A stretch of DNA of 64,000 bases, from positions 1-64,000 of the forward strand of contig NZ_JARXWF010000006.1 of NCBI RefSeq assembly GCF_029892605.1, given 5' to 3'. Position 1 is the first letter of the stretch. Each line of letters starts with the position of its first letter. A program made the translations under genes and the position numbers. The notes below the pieces were generated by a model. It was given only the letters and a program-made list of their open reading frames with translations. It was not told the origin of the DNA and did not search any database. Below, one piece after another: positions 56,068 through 63,188 of this stretch. Origin of the DNA: Parabacteroides sp. PM6-13. GTDB taxonomy: Bacteria; Bacteroidota; Bacteroidia; Bacteroidales; Tannerellaceae.

Positions 56068-56505
56068 CTAAATCAAAAGAGTAGTCAGCAAAGAAAGATA
56101 TGTCTCCGGGGGGAGTGGCGGACCATTCGGCAGAGCCGCCTCTGTTTTGCTGGCTATAGGAAAGAAGGTGGTAGATAAAAGAGATCCGTCTATGACAAAC
56201 AGATCGATCACAATCGGATCAGGGTTTTGCTTAGCCACCTGTTCGAAATCCCAGTCGAAATAGACTCTTTCCAAATTACAACACATCTCATTGGAATGAG
56301 TAAAGGCGTTTGTACCCGCCTCAAAAACCGGTACTTCATCGTGGCTATGCCCATGTATTTCGCAACATTTCTCAGAAGTCAACACTTCTACGCCGGCATC
56401 CCGGCAATCATTGCAGCAAAAAGAGATAATATTGACACCGGCTCCTCCGTAAAAGACCAGAACAGCCATCAAAAAGGTGAATGTATATGTCAATATCTTC
56501 TTCAT
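56068..56505 (-). CDS. HYC_CC_PP family cysteine-rich exported protein
   Basis: This 145-residue protein has a signal/anchor segment (about 1-25) and metal-ligand-rich motifs: ISFCCNDCRDAGVEVL, KCCEIHGHSHDE and EMCCNLERVYFDWDF, with a proline-rich end (PNGPPLPPETY). This is the HYC_CC_PP family seen next to metal TonB receptors; function is unknown but Cys/His content suggests metal binding. The ATG at 56505 is used; the alternative TTG at 56514 lies in the -7 box. With the box at 56512-56519 the mRNA may be nearly leaderless. Confidence 0.78.
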   Translation of the reverse strand: MKKILTYTFTFLMAVLVFYGGAGVNIISFCCNDCRDAGVEVLTSEKCCEIHGHSHDEVPVFEAGTNAFTHSNEMCCNLERVYFDWDFEQVAKQNPDPIVIDLFVIDGSLLSTTFFPIASKTEAALPNGPPLPPETYLSLLTTLLI

Positions 56506-56511
56506 TGTCAA

Positions 56512-56540
56512 CAAAGATAGGCGCTTTTGCCATAAAACAA
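56512..56540 (-). promoter_or_regulatory. promoter of the HYC-TonB-HMA metal operon
   Basis: The minus strand has TTG (56538-56540), an 18-nt spacer and the -7 box TATCTTTG (56512-56519). The predicted start falls within a few bases of the ATG at 56505. Confidence 0.5.
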
Positions 56541-56633
56541 GCTTTTTTTACCAATATTAACTATACGGGAGAAGGGCATAATAATGTAGTGATTAGGGTT
56601 GATATTAAAAAAGAGAGAAATTAAAAGGCATAG

Positions 56634-56863
56634 GATTCCCAAGAGCGCTGCATGCGCGATTCAACTTAGCCCATGGGTGACCGTAGGAAACCCTGGGTAT
56701 CCGTATGCGACAACAAAGGAGTTCTGAAGGAACGACTGTATATACACAAATACTCAATAGTCACTCCTTCAGAGTTCCATATAGTGTAACCTAAATGACC
56801 CAGGGTTCCCTACGGTCACCCATGGGCTGGATTGAATCGCGCTGCCAGCGCTCCTTGGGAATC
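56634..56863. repeat. 230-bp foldback element
   Basis: Arms of 65-66 nt (56634-56698 and 56798-56863) are about 85-90% reverse complementary, sharing GATTCCCAAG, GCGCGATTCAA, GCCCATGGGTGACCGTAGG and AACCCTGGGT. The centre holds a nested 20-bp pair (GGAGTTCTGAAGGA, 56718-56731, with TCCTTCAGAGTTCC, 56765-56778). A GCGCTGCCAGCGC mini-hairpin near the right arm end is shared with the neighbouring foldback. Confidence 0.85.
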
Positions 56864-56879
56864 AACTATCCCAAAATTG

Positions 56880-57254
56880 GAAGGGATGGGAAGGAGAAAG
56901 GAGAAGGGAGAAGGGAGAAAGGGAGGGAGAAGATGTGAAGATTGCGGGGAAGCACGCCGCAGGCGTGAGATTATGCATAACCGTATGCAAGCGTAGCGCA
57001 GCTTACGGTAGTGAATCCTCTATATAAAAAGCCCCGCATGGGGCGGGATTATGGCAGATCTCGCACCTGCGGCGCTTGATTGACAGGTTGTCACTATACC
57101 GTAAGCTGCGCTACGCTTGCATACGGTTATGCATAATCTCGCGCTGGCAGCGCGATCCTCACCTTCCCATCTTCCAAAATTTGAAAATATCTCCTTTCCC
57201 CTTTCTCCCTTCTCCTTCCTCCTTTCTCCTTTCTCCCCTTCTCCTTCCTCCTTC
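56880..57254. repeat. inverted purine/pyrimidine tracts enclosing a foldback
   Basis: A GGAGAAAGG-rich purine tract (56880-56935) faces a CTCCTTTCTCC-rich pyrimidine tract (57187-57253) on the same strand. Flanks also match in inverted orientation (CCTTCCCATC with CCAAAAT words at 57163-57180; GGGATGGGAAGG at 56883-56894). Such tracts can form triplex or slipped structures. Confidence 0.65.
56966..57143. repeat. 178-bp foldback element
   Basis: Arms at about 56966-57014 and 57091-57143 are nearly perfect reverse complements; the shared core includes GAGATTATGCATAACCGTAT and CAAGCGTAGCGCAGCTTACGG. Small hairpins (GCCCCGCATGGGGC at 57031-57044) fill the loop, and GC-rich mini-palindromes cap each arm (CACGCCGCAGGCGTG; GCGCTGGCAGCGCG). 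No transposase is linked. Confidence 0.85.
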
Positions 57255-57259
57255 AAGCC

Positions 57260-60034
57260 TTACAACACCACCTTTTGATAAGGCGTTGCTGTCATTTTCT
57301 TCTCTTTCCCATTAGGCAAGGTGAGTGTTACCGCACCATCGCATACAAAGTAGTATTTCCCCTCTTTGTATTCAAGCGTAGCGTTTGTCTTCTCGTTTGC
57401 TTTGATTTTGAATCCTTTTGCTTCCAGGAGCGTTCCGTTGCCTAAGAACAATACAAAATCATTCTTGTTCTCACCCACCAGGGCGTACGTTGCCTTCACC
57501 GACATCTGCCGGTAGCTTATCGCTTCCTCCTGGGTGGATGAGAAGATATAGTCTTTTCTTCCCGAATGATTTTCAATGATAAGACCTACAAAATCCGCAG
57601 AGGCGTTAGCGATCTCAAACGATGCTATCGAGCTGATCGAACGTCCCTCTTGCTCTGTGTAGGGCTCGAATACGCTGACAAAAGGCCTCTCCCAGGCTTC
57701 GCCATGTTGGCGGGCGGCAATCGTCAGGAAGGGCTCTTTATCGACCTGGTATGGGAAGTCCTGGCTGCCACGATAGGCTTTACAGGAAGGGGCTTTGATA
57801 GAGAATACCTCCCGTCCGGGATAGCCCTTCATCCATAGGTTCATATATACATGATCCCCCTCTGGCATACTCATTTTCCAAATAGCCTGGTAGTCGTTCG
57901 TTGTTTTGGCCGAACGCTTATCCCACATATAATCGAGGGCAAAGAGATGTCCTCCGGCAAAGGCCATCTCATCACTCGGTTGCAGATCCAACGCCTTCCC
58001 TTGGGTGTCCTGTATTAACAGCTCCTGCCCCAGGTTATGGTAATAATAATCATGGAACTTCTCCCCTCCCCGTTGCTTTTTGGAGCGGAAGATATCGACA
58101 TAATAACCGGTTGTCTCTCCCGTCCGTACAATGCTTAACAGGCGATTCTGATCGCTCCGGCTTTCCGGTTCCAGGAAATAGGCCTCCGAGAAGGTGATAT
58201 CCGGGTAGTACCCGGCTTGCTGGCCCGAGGCGGGATAATGACTTAACAGATCGAACGGGTGGTTGCTAAGCATCTCCGGATATTTGGAAATGCCGTCGAC
58301 CATAACCGTATTATGTGCCGGAAACTGGGAGTAATATTCCAGATAAGGCTTTTCAAAGTAGGAAGAACCGATGCCCGATTCTGCCCCCAAGACATACCCT
58401 TTCCCATACAGCTCCATCGCCAAGCCATTCGAATGGGCATGATTACCATACGAGGCATATTGGGATATCATCAATCCGTGTTGTTTATCCTCCTGTTTAT
58501 TGCGCTGTACAAACCAGCTCACATTGGGTGCATAAAAGGTCTGGGTGATATAATCATTGAGTTCGCCCTTGCCGATCTTTTCATCCAATACTAACGGTTT
58601 GGCGGTAAAGAAAGAGGAGATCTGAGGAGGCAGGTGGCGATTGCCTTCCTGCGGTGTGCCGGCATGGGGTTCAAAGAGTTTATACATTTCAGTGAATGTC
58701 ACCTCATTTGCCCGGTTGTTGTATTTCTGTGCCATCCGAACCATATCACCTATCACATCGGTACCCAATCGGCTATAGTAGGTATCACCGAAGGCTGTTA
58801 CATACCCATTCGGAAAGAGGTATTGCGGCAATACGCGAATAGCCTTTTCCATAACGGGACTATAATCCAACAGGTTCTGATGGAAGGTATTGTCGTAGTC
58901 GCGTATAAAACTCACCAACTCACGGGCTACCCCCTGTGCATAACCGGGGCATTCGTTCCATACGCCGTTCGCACTATCATACCCATACGCCATAAACCGC
59001 GTAAGCGACCACTGGCGCGCGGATGATTTATTCAGAATATAATCGATATAGTATTCGCGTCCCTTGCCGTCGGCATACTGCTTATTATCTTCCAGTACCA
59101 TAGCAACCTTCAAGACATGCTTTCCGCCATGCAGATTCCAATTGTTATGAGGCACCCCATTCTTCAGCGTCACATCGATCCAGTTCTTAAATGCAGTGGC
59201 ATAAATATCGATCTTCTCCGCCTTTTTCTCCCGGATATAGGGATAAAGGAAGTCGTAGGTATAGGCCAATTCGTCGAGAATACGTTCCTGAATCACTTCG
59301 AAGGTTGACATGCCCACCAGTGTTTGCGCGTGTCCGTTTCCCACGTCGATCGGCTCGGTGCGATAATACATACCCGTCAGGTAGGTATCGAATATACCAA
59401 AAGCAAATGCCGCATATTTCTCATCGCCTGTCAACCAATAGATAAAGGCGGCATCTTTTGCCAATCGCATAATCTCCTCATTCACACTTTCGATACTGGA
59501 TCCCGACACGTTCGCCTGGTCTACCCATTCCAATGGATTGCCCTCTTTGGCCGCATTATGGAAAAACACTCCTTTCGTATCATCCATATAGGGGATGATA
59601 TCTTCCAATTTGGGGCGTTTGTATGAGCTACTCACCCCGCGGGTACTGCCAAAACGGACCGTAGGCACCGGCGCCTCTCCATCGGCATGCGAGTAAACAC
59701 CTCCGTTGATATAGACCTGCGTGGCGTGACTCTTCCAGTACATCATCAGGCGGGAAGAGACCCAGTCGGCCTCCGTTTGTGTCTTTTCCACATAAGGATC
59801 GATGCGCTTCCGGATACCAGTCAACACCTCTTTCGCCCATGTTTCCTCCTGTATCTGCTTTTGGAGGCGTGGCTTTTCCGCATCTGTCGTCATCAGGCGT
59901 GGATGCCCCTGCGGCAGATTTTGCGGCAGGGGAATCGTTTGCGCCGAGAGTGTGAGACTACTTATAAGAGCCCATAGCCATAGATAACTTCTTCGTAGGG
60001 CATTCGATCCCCTACCAGACTTCTTCTCATTCAT
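57260..60034 (-). CDS. heparinase II/III family polysaccharide lyase
   Basis: This 924-residue exported protein has a signal peptide (about 1-33, ending LTLSAQ), a helical (alpha/alpha) toroid in the N-terminal half (NWNLHGGKHVLKVAMVLEDN, FMAYGYDSANGVWNECPGYAQG) and a heparinase II/III beta-sandwich catalytic half (SQYASYGNHAHSNGLAMELYGKGYVLGAESG, FPAHNTVMVDGISKYP), then further beta domains. This is the PL12/15/17/21/33 fold class; His and Tyr of the catalytic half act as base and acid. The exact uronic-acid polymer (heparin, alginate, hyaluronan, gellan and others) cannot be told from sequence alone. No promoter box is clear in the short gap upstream. Confidence 0.82.
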   Translation of the reverse strand: MNEKKSGRGSNALRRSYLWLWALISSLTLSAQTIPLPQNLPQGHPRLMTTDAEKPRLQKQIQEETWAKEVLTGIRKRIDPYVEKTQTEADWVSSRLMMYWKSHATQVYINGGVYSHADGEAPVPTVRFGSTRGVSSSYKRPKLEDIIPYMDDTKGVFFHNAAKEGNPLEWVDQANVSGSSIESVNEEIMRLAKDAAFIYWLTGDEKYAAFAFGIFDTYLTGMYYRTEPIDVGNGHAQTLVGMSTFEVIQERILDELAYTYDFLYPYIREKKAEKIDIYATAFKNWIDVTLKNGVPHNNWNLHGGKHVLKVAMVLEDNKQYADGKGREYYIDYILNKSSARQWSLTRFMAYGYDSANGVWNECPGYAQGVARELVSFIRDYDNTFHQNLLDYSPVMEKAIRVLPQYLFPNGYVTAFGDTYYSRLGTDVIGDMVRMAQKYNNRANEVTFTEMYKLFEPHAGTPQEGNRHLPPQISSFFTAKPLVLDEKIGKGELNDYITQTFYAPNVSWFVQRNKQEDKQHGLMISQYASYGNHAHSNGLAMELYGKGYVLGAESGIGSSYFEKPYLEYYSQFPAHNTVMVDGISKYPEMLSNHPFDLLSHYPASGQQAGYYPDITFSEAYFLEPESRSDQNRLLSIVRTGETTGYYVDIFRSKKQRGGEKFHDYYYHNLGQELLIQDTQGKALDLQPSDEMAFAGGHLFALDYMWDKRSAKTTNDYQAIWKMSMPEGDHVYMNLWMKGYPGREVFSIKAPSCKAYRGSQDFPYQVDKEPFLTIAARQHGEAWERPFVSVFEPYTEQEGRSISSIASFEIANASADFVGLIIENHSGRKDYIFSSTQEEAISYRQMSVKATYALVGENKNDFVLFLGNGTLLEAKGFKIKANEKTNATLEYKEGKYYFVCDGAVTLTLPNGKEKKMTATPYQKVVL

Positions 60035-60093
60035 ATTATTTGTTGTTTGAATTATTCTTTCATACTATAATACGAATATAAGAAGTCATTTAC

Positions 60094-60846
60094 CTAAACG
60101 TATACGGCATCTATTGCATTCAGTAGGGAGAAATAACTGCTTGCGCGTTCTTTACCGGAAAGGACAACAGCCGCCGCCACCCCTCCTATCAGTTCGAAGG
60201 TGGAAAATCCGGTAAGGATCGGACAAAGTTCCGGCATGGTTTCTCTGTTTATGTAAAACACATCGGTTGTAAGTTGCCAGAAGGGCGGTTCTGGCTTTAT
60301 CACAGTCTCAAAGGTGTTCATCATAGTGACAAACTCATCCTTTCCCTCATAGACGCCAATAATGAATAGATGCAGCCTGTCTCCAAATTTGAAATCCTTG
60401 GATAATACGACCATCCCTTCCGGATAGTACTCCTCGTCCAGCCATATATTCGCCTCCGCATTCAGGGTACCCCGTGAGCAGACGATATGCCCCATAAACA
60501 TAGGATCTTCCAATGCTTTATAGAGATAATAAAGAGGTGGATGTTGATTTTTTGCGATTCGCTGCGTGCGCAGGTAATTGCGCAAATCACTGTTCGAATG
60601 CAGAAAAGCGTTATGATGCGAACCGCTGTCTTTGGGATCAAAGCCGATATCCACAAGGGGCTTTAGTTTTTTTGCGATAACCGAGAGGGTGGCGAATTCA
60701 TTTCTACAGGCCACTTGTTTGGGTGTGTGACTCTTGTTCTGTGTAATTTTTTGAGAGACGATAATCTGATCTCCTACCCGGCGAAAAGTAAGTCCTCCTG
60801 CAGACTTCCTTATAATGCCAAAATCGTTTCCTTGAATAATTGCCAT
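60094..60846 (-). CDS. DUF6266 family protein
   Basis: This 250-residue protein has no signal peptide and begins AIIQGNDFGIIRKSAGGLTFRRVGDQIIVSQK, the DUF6266 signature (a short G.....G...... start also seen in related Bacteroidetes proteins), followed by NKSHTPKQVACRNEFATLSVIAK. The rest is a beta-rich region with no known catalytic motif. Function is unknown. It lies between the heparinase-type lyase and GH97 genes, but its own upstream region carries unusual 11-bp repeat arrays (60885-60939 and 60993-61047), which suggests separate regulation. Confidence 0.75.
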   Translation of the reverse strand: MAIIQGNDFGIIRKSAGGLTFRRVGDQIIVSQKITQNKSHTPKQVACRNEFATLSVIAKKLKPLVDIGFDPKDSGSHHNAFLHSNSDLRNYLRTQRIAKNQHPPLYYLYKALEDPMFMGHIVCSRGTLNAEANIWLDEEYYPEGMVVLSKDFKFGDRLHLFIIGVYEGKDEFVTMMNTFETVIKPEPPFWQLTTDVFYINRETMPELCPILTGFSTFELIGGVAAAVVLSGKERASSYFSLLNAIDAVYV

Positions 60847-60884
60847 GTCGTTTTGGTGTTAAAAGTTTGGTTATTAATTTTTTT

Positions 60885-60939
60885 CATATCACTTATAGAT
60901 CGCTTCCATATCGCTTATAGATTGCGTCCATATTGCTTC
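60885..60939. repeat. array of five 11-bp repeats (array A)
   Basis: Units on the + strand are CATATCACTTA, TAGATCGCTTC, CATATCGCTTA, TAGATTGCGTC and CATATTGCTTC, so they alternate in pairs with a 22-bp super-period. The array ends 38 nt upstream of the DUF6266 start codon. Confidence 0.85.
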
Positions 60940-60992
60940 CAAGGTTACTTCAAAGTAAATGCTTTTTTTTATATAAAACAAACGTTAAAAAT

Positions 60993-61047
60993 ATGTAGAC
61001 ACCATGTAGGCACCATGTAGGCACTATATAGGCAGTCCCTAGGCACT
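60993..61047. repeat. array of five 11-bp repeats (array B)
   Basis: Units on the + strand are ATGTAGACACC, ATGTAGGCACC, ATGTAGGCACT, ATATAGGCAGT and CCCTAGGCACT. It is separated from array A by 53 nt of A/T-rich DNA. The unit length equals about one helical turn, so copies lie on one face of the DNA. Confidence 0.85.
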
Positions 61048-61116
61048 ATTAATCTGTCAGCCGAGATCGAACAATCTATATCATTTTGATAGTTGTGCTA
61101 TAAGCTATCACTAACA

Positions 61117-61150
61117 AAAAGGAAGCAATTCTGACAAATTGCTTCCTTTT
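61117..61150 (-). terminator. terminator of the GH97 operon
   Basis: AAAAGGAAGCAATT (61117-61130) and AATTGCTTCCTTTT (61137-61150) are exact reverse complements around CTGACA. It lies 84 nt past the GH97 stop on the minus strand, with A/T runs on both sides. Confidence 0.8.
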
Positions 61151-61233
61151 CAAAAAAGAGAAATTTAAAAAATAACACAATAAATTTATTATTTTTTAAC
61201 ATATAGACCGGTTAAATGGCCTACTAATTCCCC

Positions 61234-63183
61234 TTATAACACCTGTTTTTTCTTATACGATTTATACTTTTTCAGGTCTTTTTGGGTGGCGGGTGAAAGG
61301 TGCAGGGCGCAGCCTCCCCGTTCTTGTAGTTGGAACTGGAGTTGCGTTTCGCTATTGACAATCAGTGTTGTAACCTTTACTTTCGTGGATGTATTCACCT
61401 TTTCGTCATCGGTATAGATGCGTGCTACGTAGGACTTGCCGGGCTCCAGGAAATGCAAAGGGGTAGCGAGGCGTTGTATTTCATTATTTCCAATCGTTCC
61501 GATAAACCATTCTTCTCCCTTTCGGCGGGCGATGGTGACATACTCACCGATCTTATCATGAATCACCTTCGTATCATCGAAGCTGACCGGCACGTTGTCG
61601 AAGAACTCCAGTTCCGGCACTTCTTCTATGCGGGCGGGTGTATCATACCAATAAAGTGTCTGTAACGGGCTGTAATAAATCACCGGGAACGCCAACTGGT
61701 GAGCATGCGTATTCTTGATGCGCGGATCAAAATAGCAGACCGTATAATCGGCTGCACCGGCTATCATGCGTGTAAAAGGAAGAATCGTATTATGGGTCGC
61801 GTCGGGAAATTCTTCATTCCCTCGAATACCCTCCTGGGTCAATAGGTTCGGATAGGTACGGCTAAAACCGTTCGGACGGTACTCGTCATGGATATTGACC
61901 ATCAGGTTATTGTCGGCCGCCTTACGCACCAGGTCATGTACCCAGGTCGACCAGCCTTGTGTCTGGTATTGCACAAAGCCAAACTTCACCCCGGCCAATC
62001 CCCATTCTTTATAGATCGGGAATATCTTGTCTGCCTGATATTGGAGCGCATGCTGATTCACATAGACCCACACGCCTACCCCTTTTGATTTGCCATAAGC
62101 CACCACTTCGGGCATATCCAATTCCGGCACCATCACCTGACCGGCATCGGTATCAAACTCCGTCGAGGGGCCATACCACTTCCAGTCGAACAGGATGTAT
62201 TGCATATTATGCTTCGCGCAGAAGTCGATACAGGCCTTCGCATTCTTGGTTGTCAGCGTAGTCTCCCGCATAATCTTTCCGGGACGGATCCACTGGCTGT
62301 CTGCGATCTTATTCGCCTCATTCAGGTTCAGGATAATATCATTGTTCTCCAACAGCCCGCCTAAACGATCGGACGCCATAATAACCCGCCAGGGGGTACC
62401 AAAAGGGGTGACCATATCCGACACGGAATAAAGCGCTACCTGCACGGTATTCTCCTTCTTCGCAGAGAGTTTAAACATAGCGCGTGCAAAGTCGACTTGT
62501 CGGGCTTCCGTTACGCAGGCATAGAGATCATCTGCCAGCTTCAAGGTCAACGGCCGCTCGCTCATATCTTCCCAATCTTTCAGGGGCTTCTCGTAGTAGG
62601 GTGCTTGTGCCCATTGTGTCCACCAGGCGGTGGTTCCTTCCGGGAAAGCAAACTCGGTGTTCTCTTCTGTCACCTTATGATAGATGGCCTCCGGATGCGT
62701 TGGGAAATAATAACGGAAAGCAATGCCTTCATTATAGGCGCGTATCTCTATATTCATTTTGTATTGCGAGGCATCGTTGCGGGCAAGAAAGAGGGTCATT
62801 CCGTTATAATGATCCTTCACCACGGAACGCTCTCCGTAAAGCGGAGACCAGCTCTCGTTCACCGCATACTGCTCGCTCTTTTCAAACAGTAGAATATCTT
62901 CCCACTCCTTAGGCTGATCCCAGAACTTCGCCAGGGCGCGTTCCCATATATGGTTATCGAGCTGAATATTCAATTTAGACTCCAAGACAACCGGTTTTCC
63001 GTCGTATTGCACCCGGTAGTAGAGATCCAGTGTGCCGTCAGCCTGTTGCTTCTGGTAGAAATGAAACTGATGTTTGCCATCAGGAGAGGCAAGACTTCTC
63101 CGGGTATGTTCTAAGATCGTTTGCGCCGAAACGCTTACACCAATAAGTATGCTTGTCAGCAATAAACAGATTTTTCTATGCAT
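61234..63183 (-). CDS. GH97 family glycoside hydrolase
   Basis: This 649-residue exported enzyme has a signal peptide (about 1-20, ending VSAQ), an N-terminal beta-supersandwich (about 22-290), a catalytic (beta/alpha)8 barrel (about 295-560; YILFDWKWYGPS, GVGVWVYVNQHAL) and a C-terminal beta domain. The active-site strand reads LAGVKFGFV, with Gly402 where retaining GH97 alpha-galactosidases have an Asp nucleophile, and HDEYRPNGFSRTYPNLLTQEGIRGNEE carries Glu434 and Glu457/458, in the spacing of base and acid of the inverting SusB branch. An inverting alpha-glucosidase is the best guess. It starts 5 nt after the stop of the beta-helix enzyme gene, so the two share an operon. Confidence 0.9.
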   Translation of the reverse strand: MHRKICLLLTSILIGVSVSAQTILEHTRRSLASPDGKHQFHFYQKQQADGTLDLYYRVQYDGKPVVLESKLNIQLDNHIWERALAKFWDQPKEWEDILLFEKSEQYAVNESWSPLYGERSVVKDHYNGMTLFLARNDASQYKMNIEIRAYNEGIAFRYYFPTHPEAIYHKVTEENTEFAFPEGTTAWWTQWAQAPYYEKPLKDWEDMSERPLTLKLADDLYACVTEARQVDFARAMFKLSAKKENTVQVALYSVSDMVTPFGTPWRVIMASDRLGGLLENNDIILNLNEANKIADSQWIRPGKIMRETTLTTKNAKACIDFCAKHNMQYILFDWKWYGPSTEFDTDAGQVMVPELDMPEVVAYGKSKGVGVWVYVNQHALQYQADKIFPIYKEWGLAGVKFGFVQYQTQGWSTWVHDLVRKAADNNLMVNIHDEYRPNGFSRTYPNLLTQEGIRGNEEFPDATHNTILPFTRMIAGAADYTVCYFDPRIKNTHAHQLAFPVIYYSPLQTLYWYDTPARIEEVPELEFFDNVPVSFDDTKVIHDKIGEYVTIARRKGEEWFIGTIGNNEIQRLATPLHFLEPGKSYVARIYTDDEKVNTSTKVKVTTLIVNSETQLQFQLQERGGCALHLSPATQKDLKKYKSYKKKQVL

Positions 63184-63188
63184 GATAT

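Larger units (their letters stand above)
56541..57259. other. non-coding gap with two foldback elements and purine/pyrimidine tracts
   Basis: Nothing here looks like a gene. From left to right come a foldback element (56634-56863), a purine tract on the + strand (56880-56935; GGAGAAAGG units), a second foldback (56966-57143) and the matching pyrimidine tract (57187-57253; CTCCTTTCTCC units). The two tracts are rough reverse complements, so they form an outer pair around the second foldback. Open frames through the GA-rich tract are low-complexity and not credible. Confidence 0.7.
60847..61233. other. non-coding gap with 11-bp repeat arrays and a terminator
   Basis: The gap upstream of the DUF6266 gene and downstream of the GH97 gene contains two five-unit 11-bp repeat arrays and the GH97 terminator at 61117-61150. 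No open frame of note and no canonical TAnnTTTG box facing DUF6266 is seen. Confidence 0.7.

Noticed and set aside
57020-57256. 78-codon minus-strand frame
   Set aside because: The N-terminal part is low-complexity Glu/Lys/Gly/Arg from the GA/CT tract and the rest is foldback sequence; not a credible protein.
60885-61047. CRISPR array
   Set aside because: Units are only 11 bp and contiguous, without unique spacers, and there are no cas genes.
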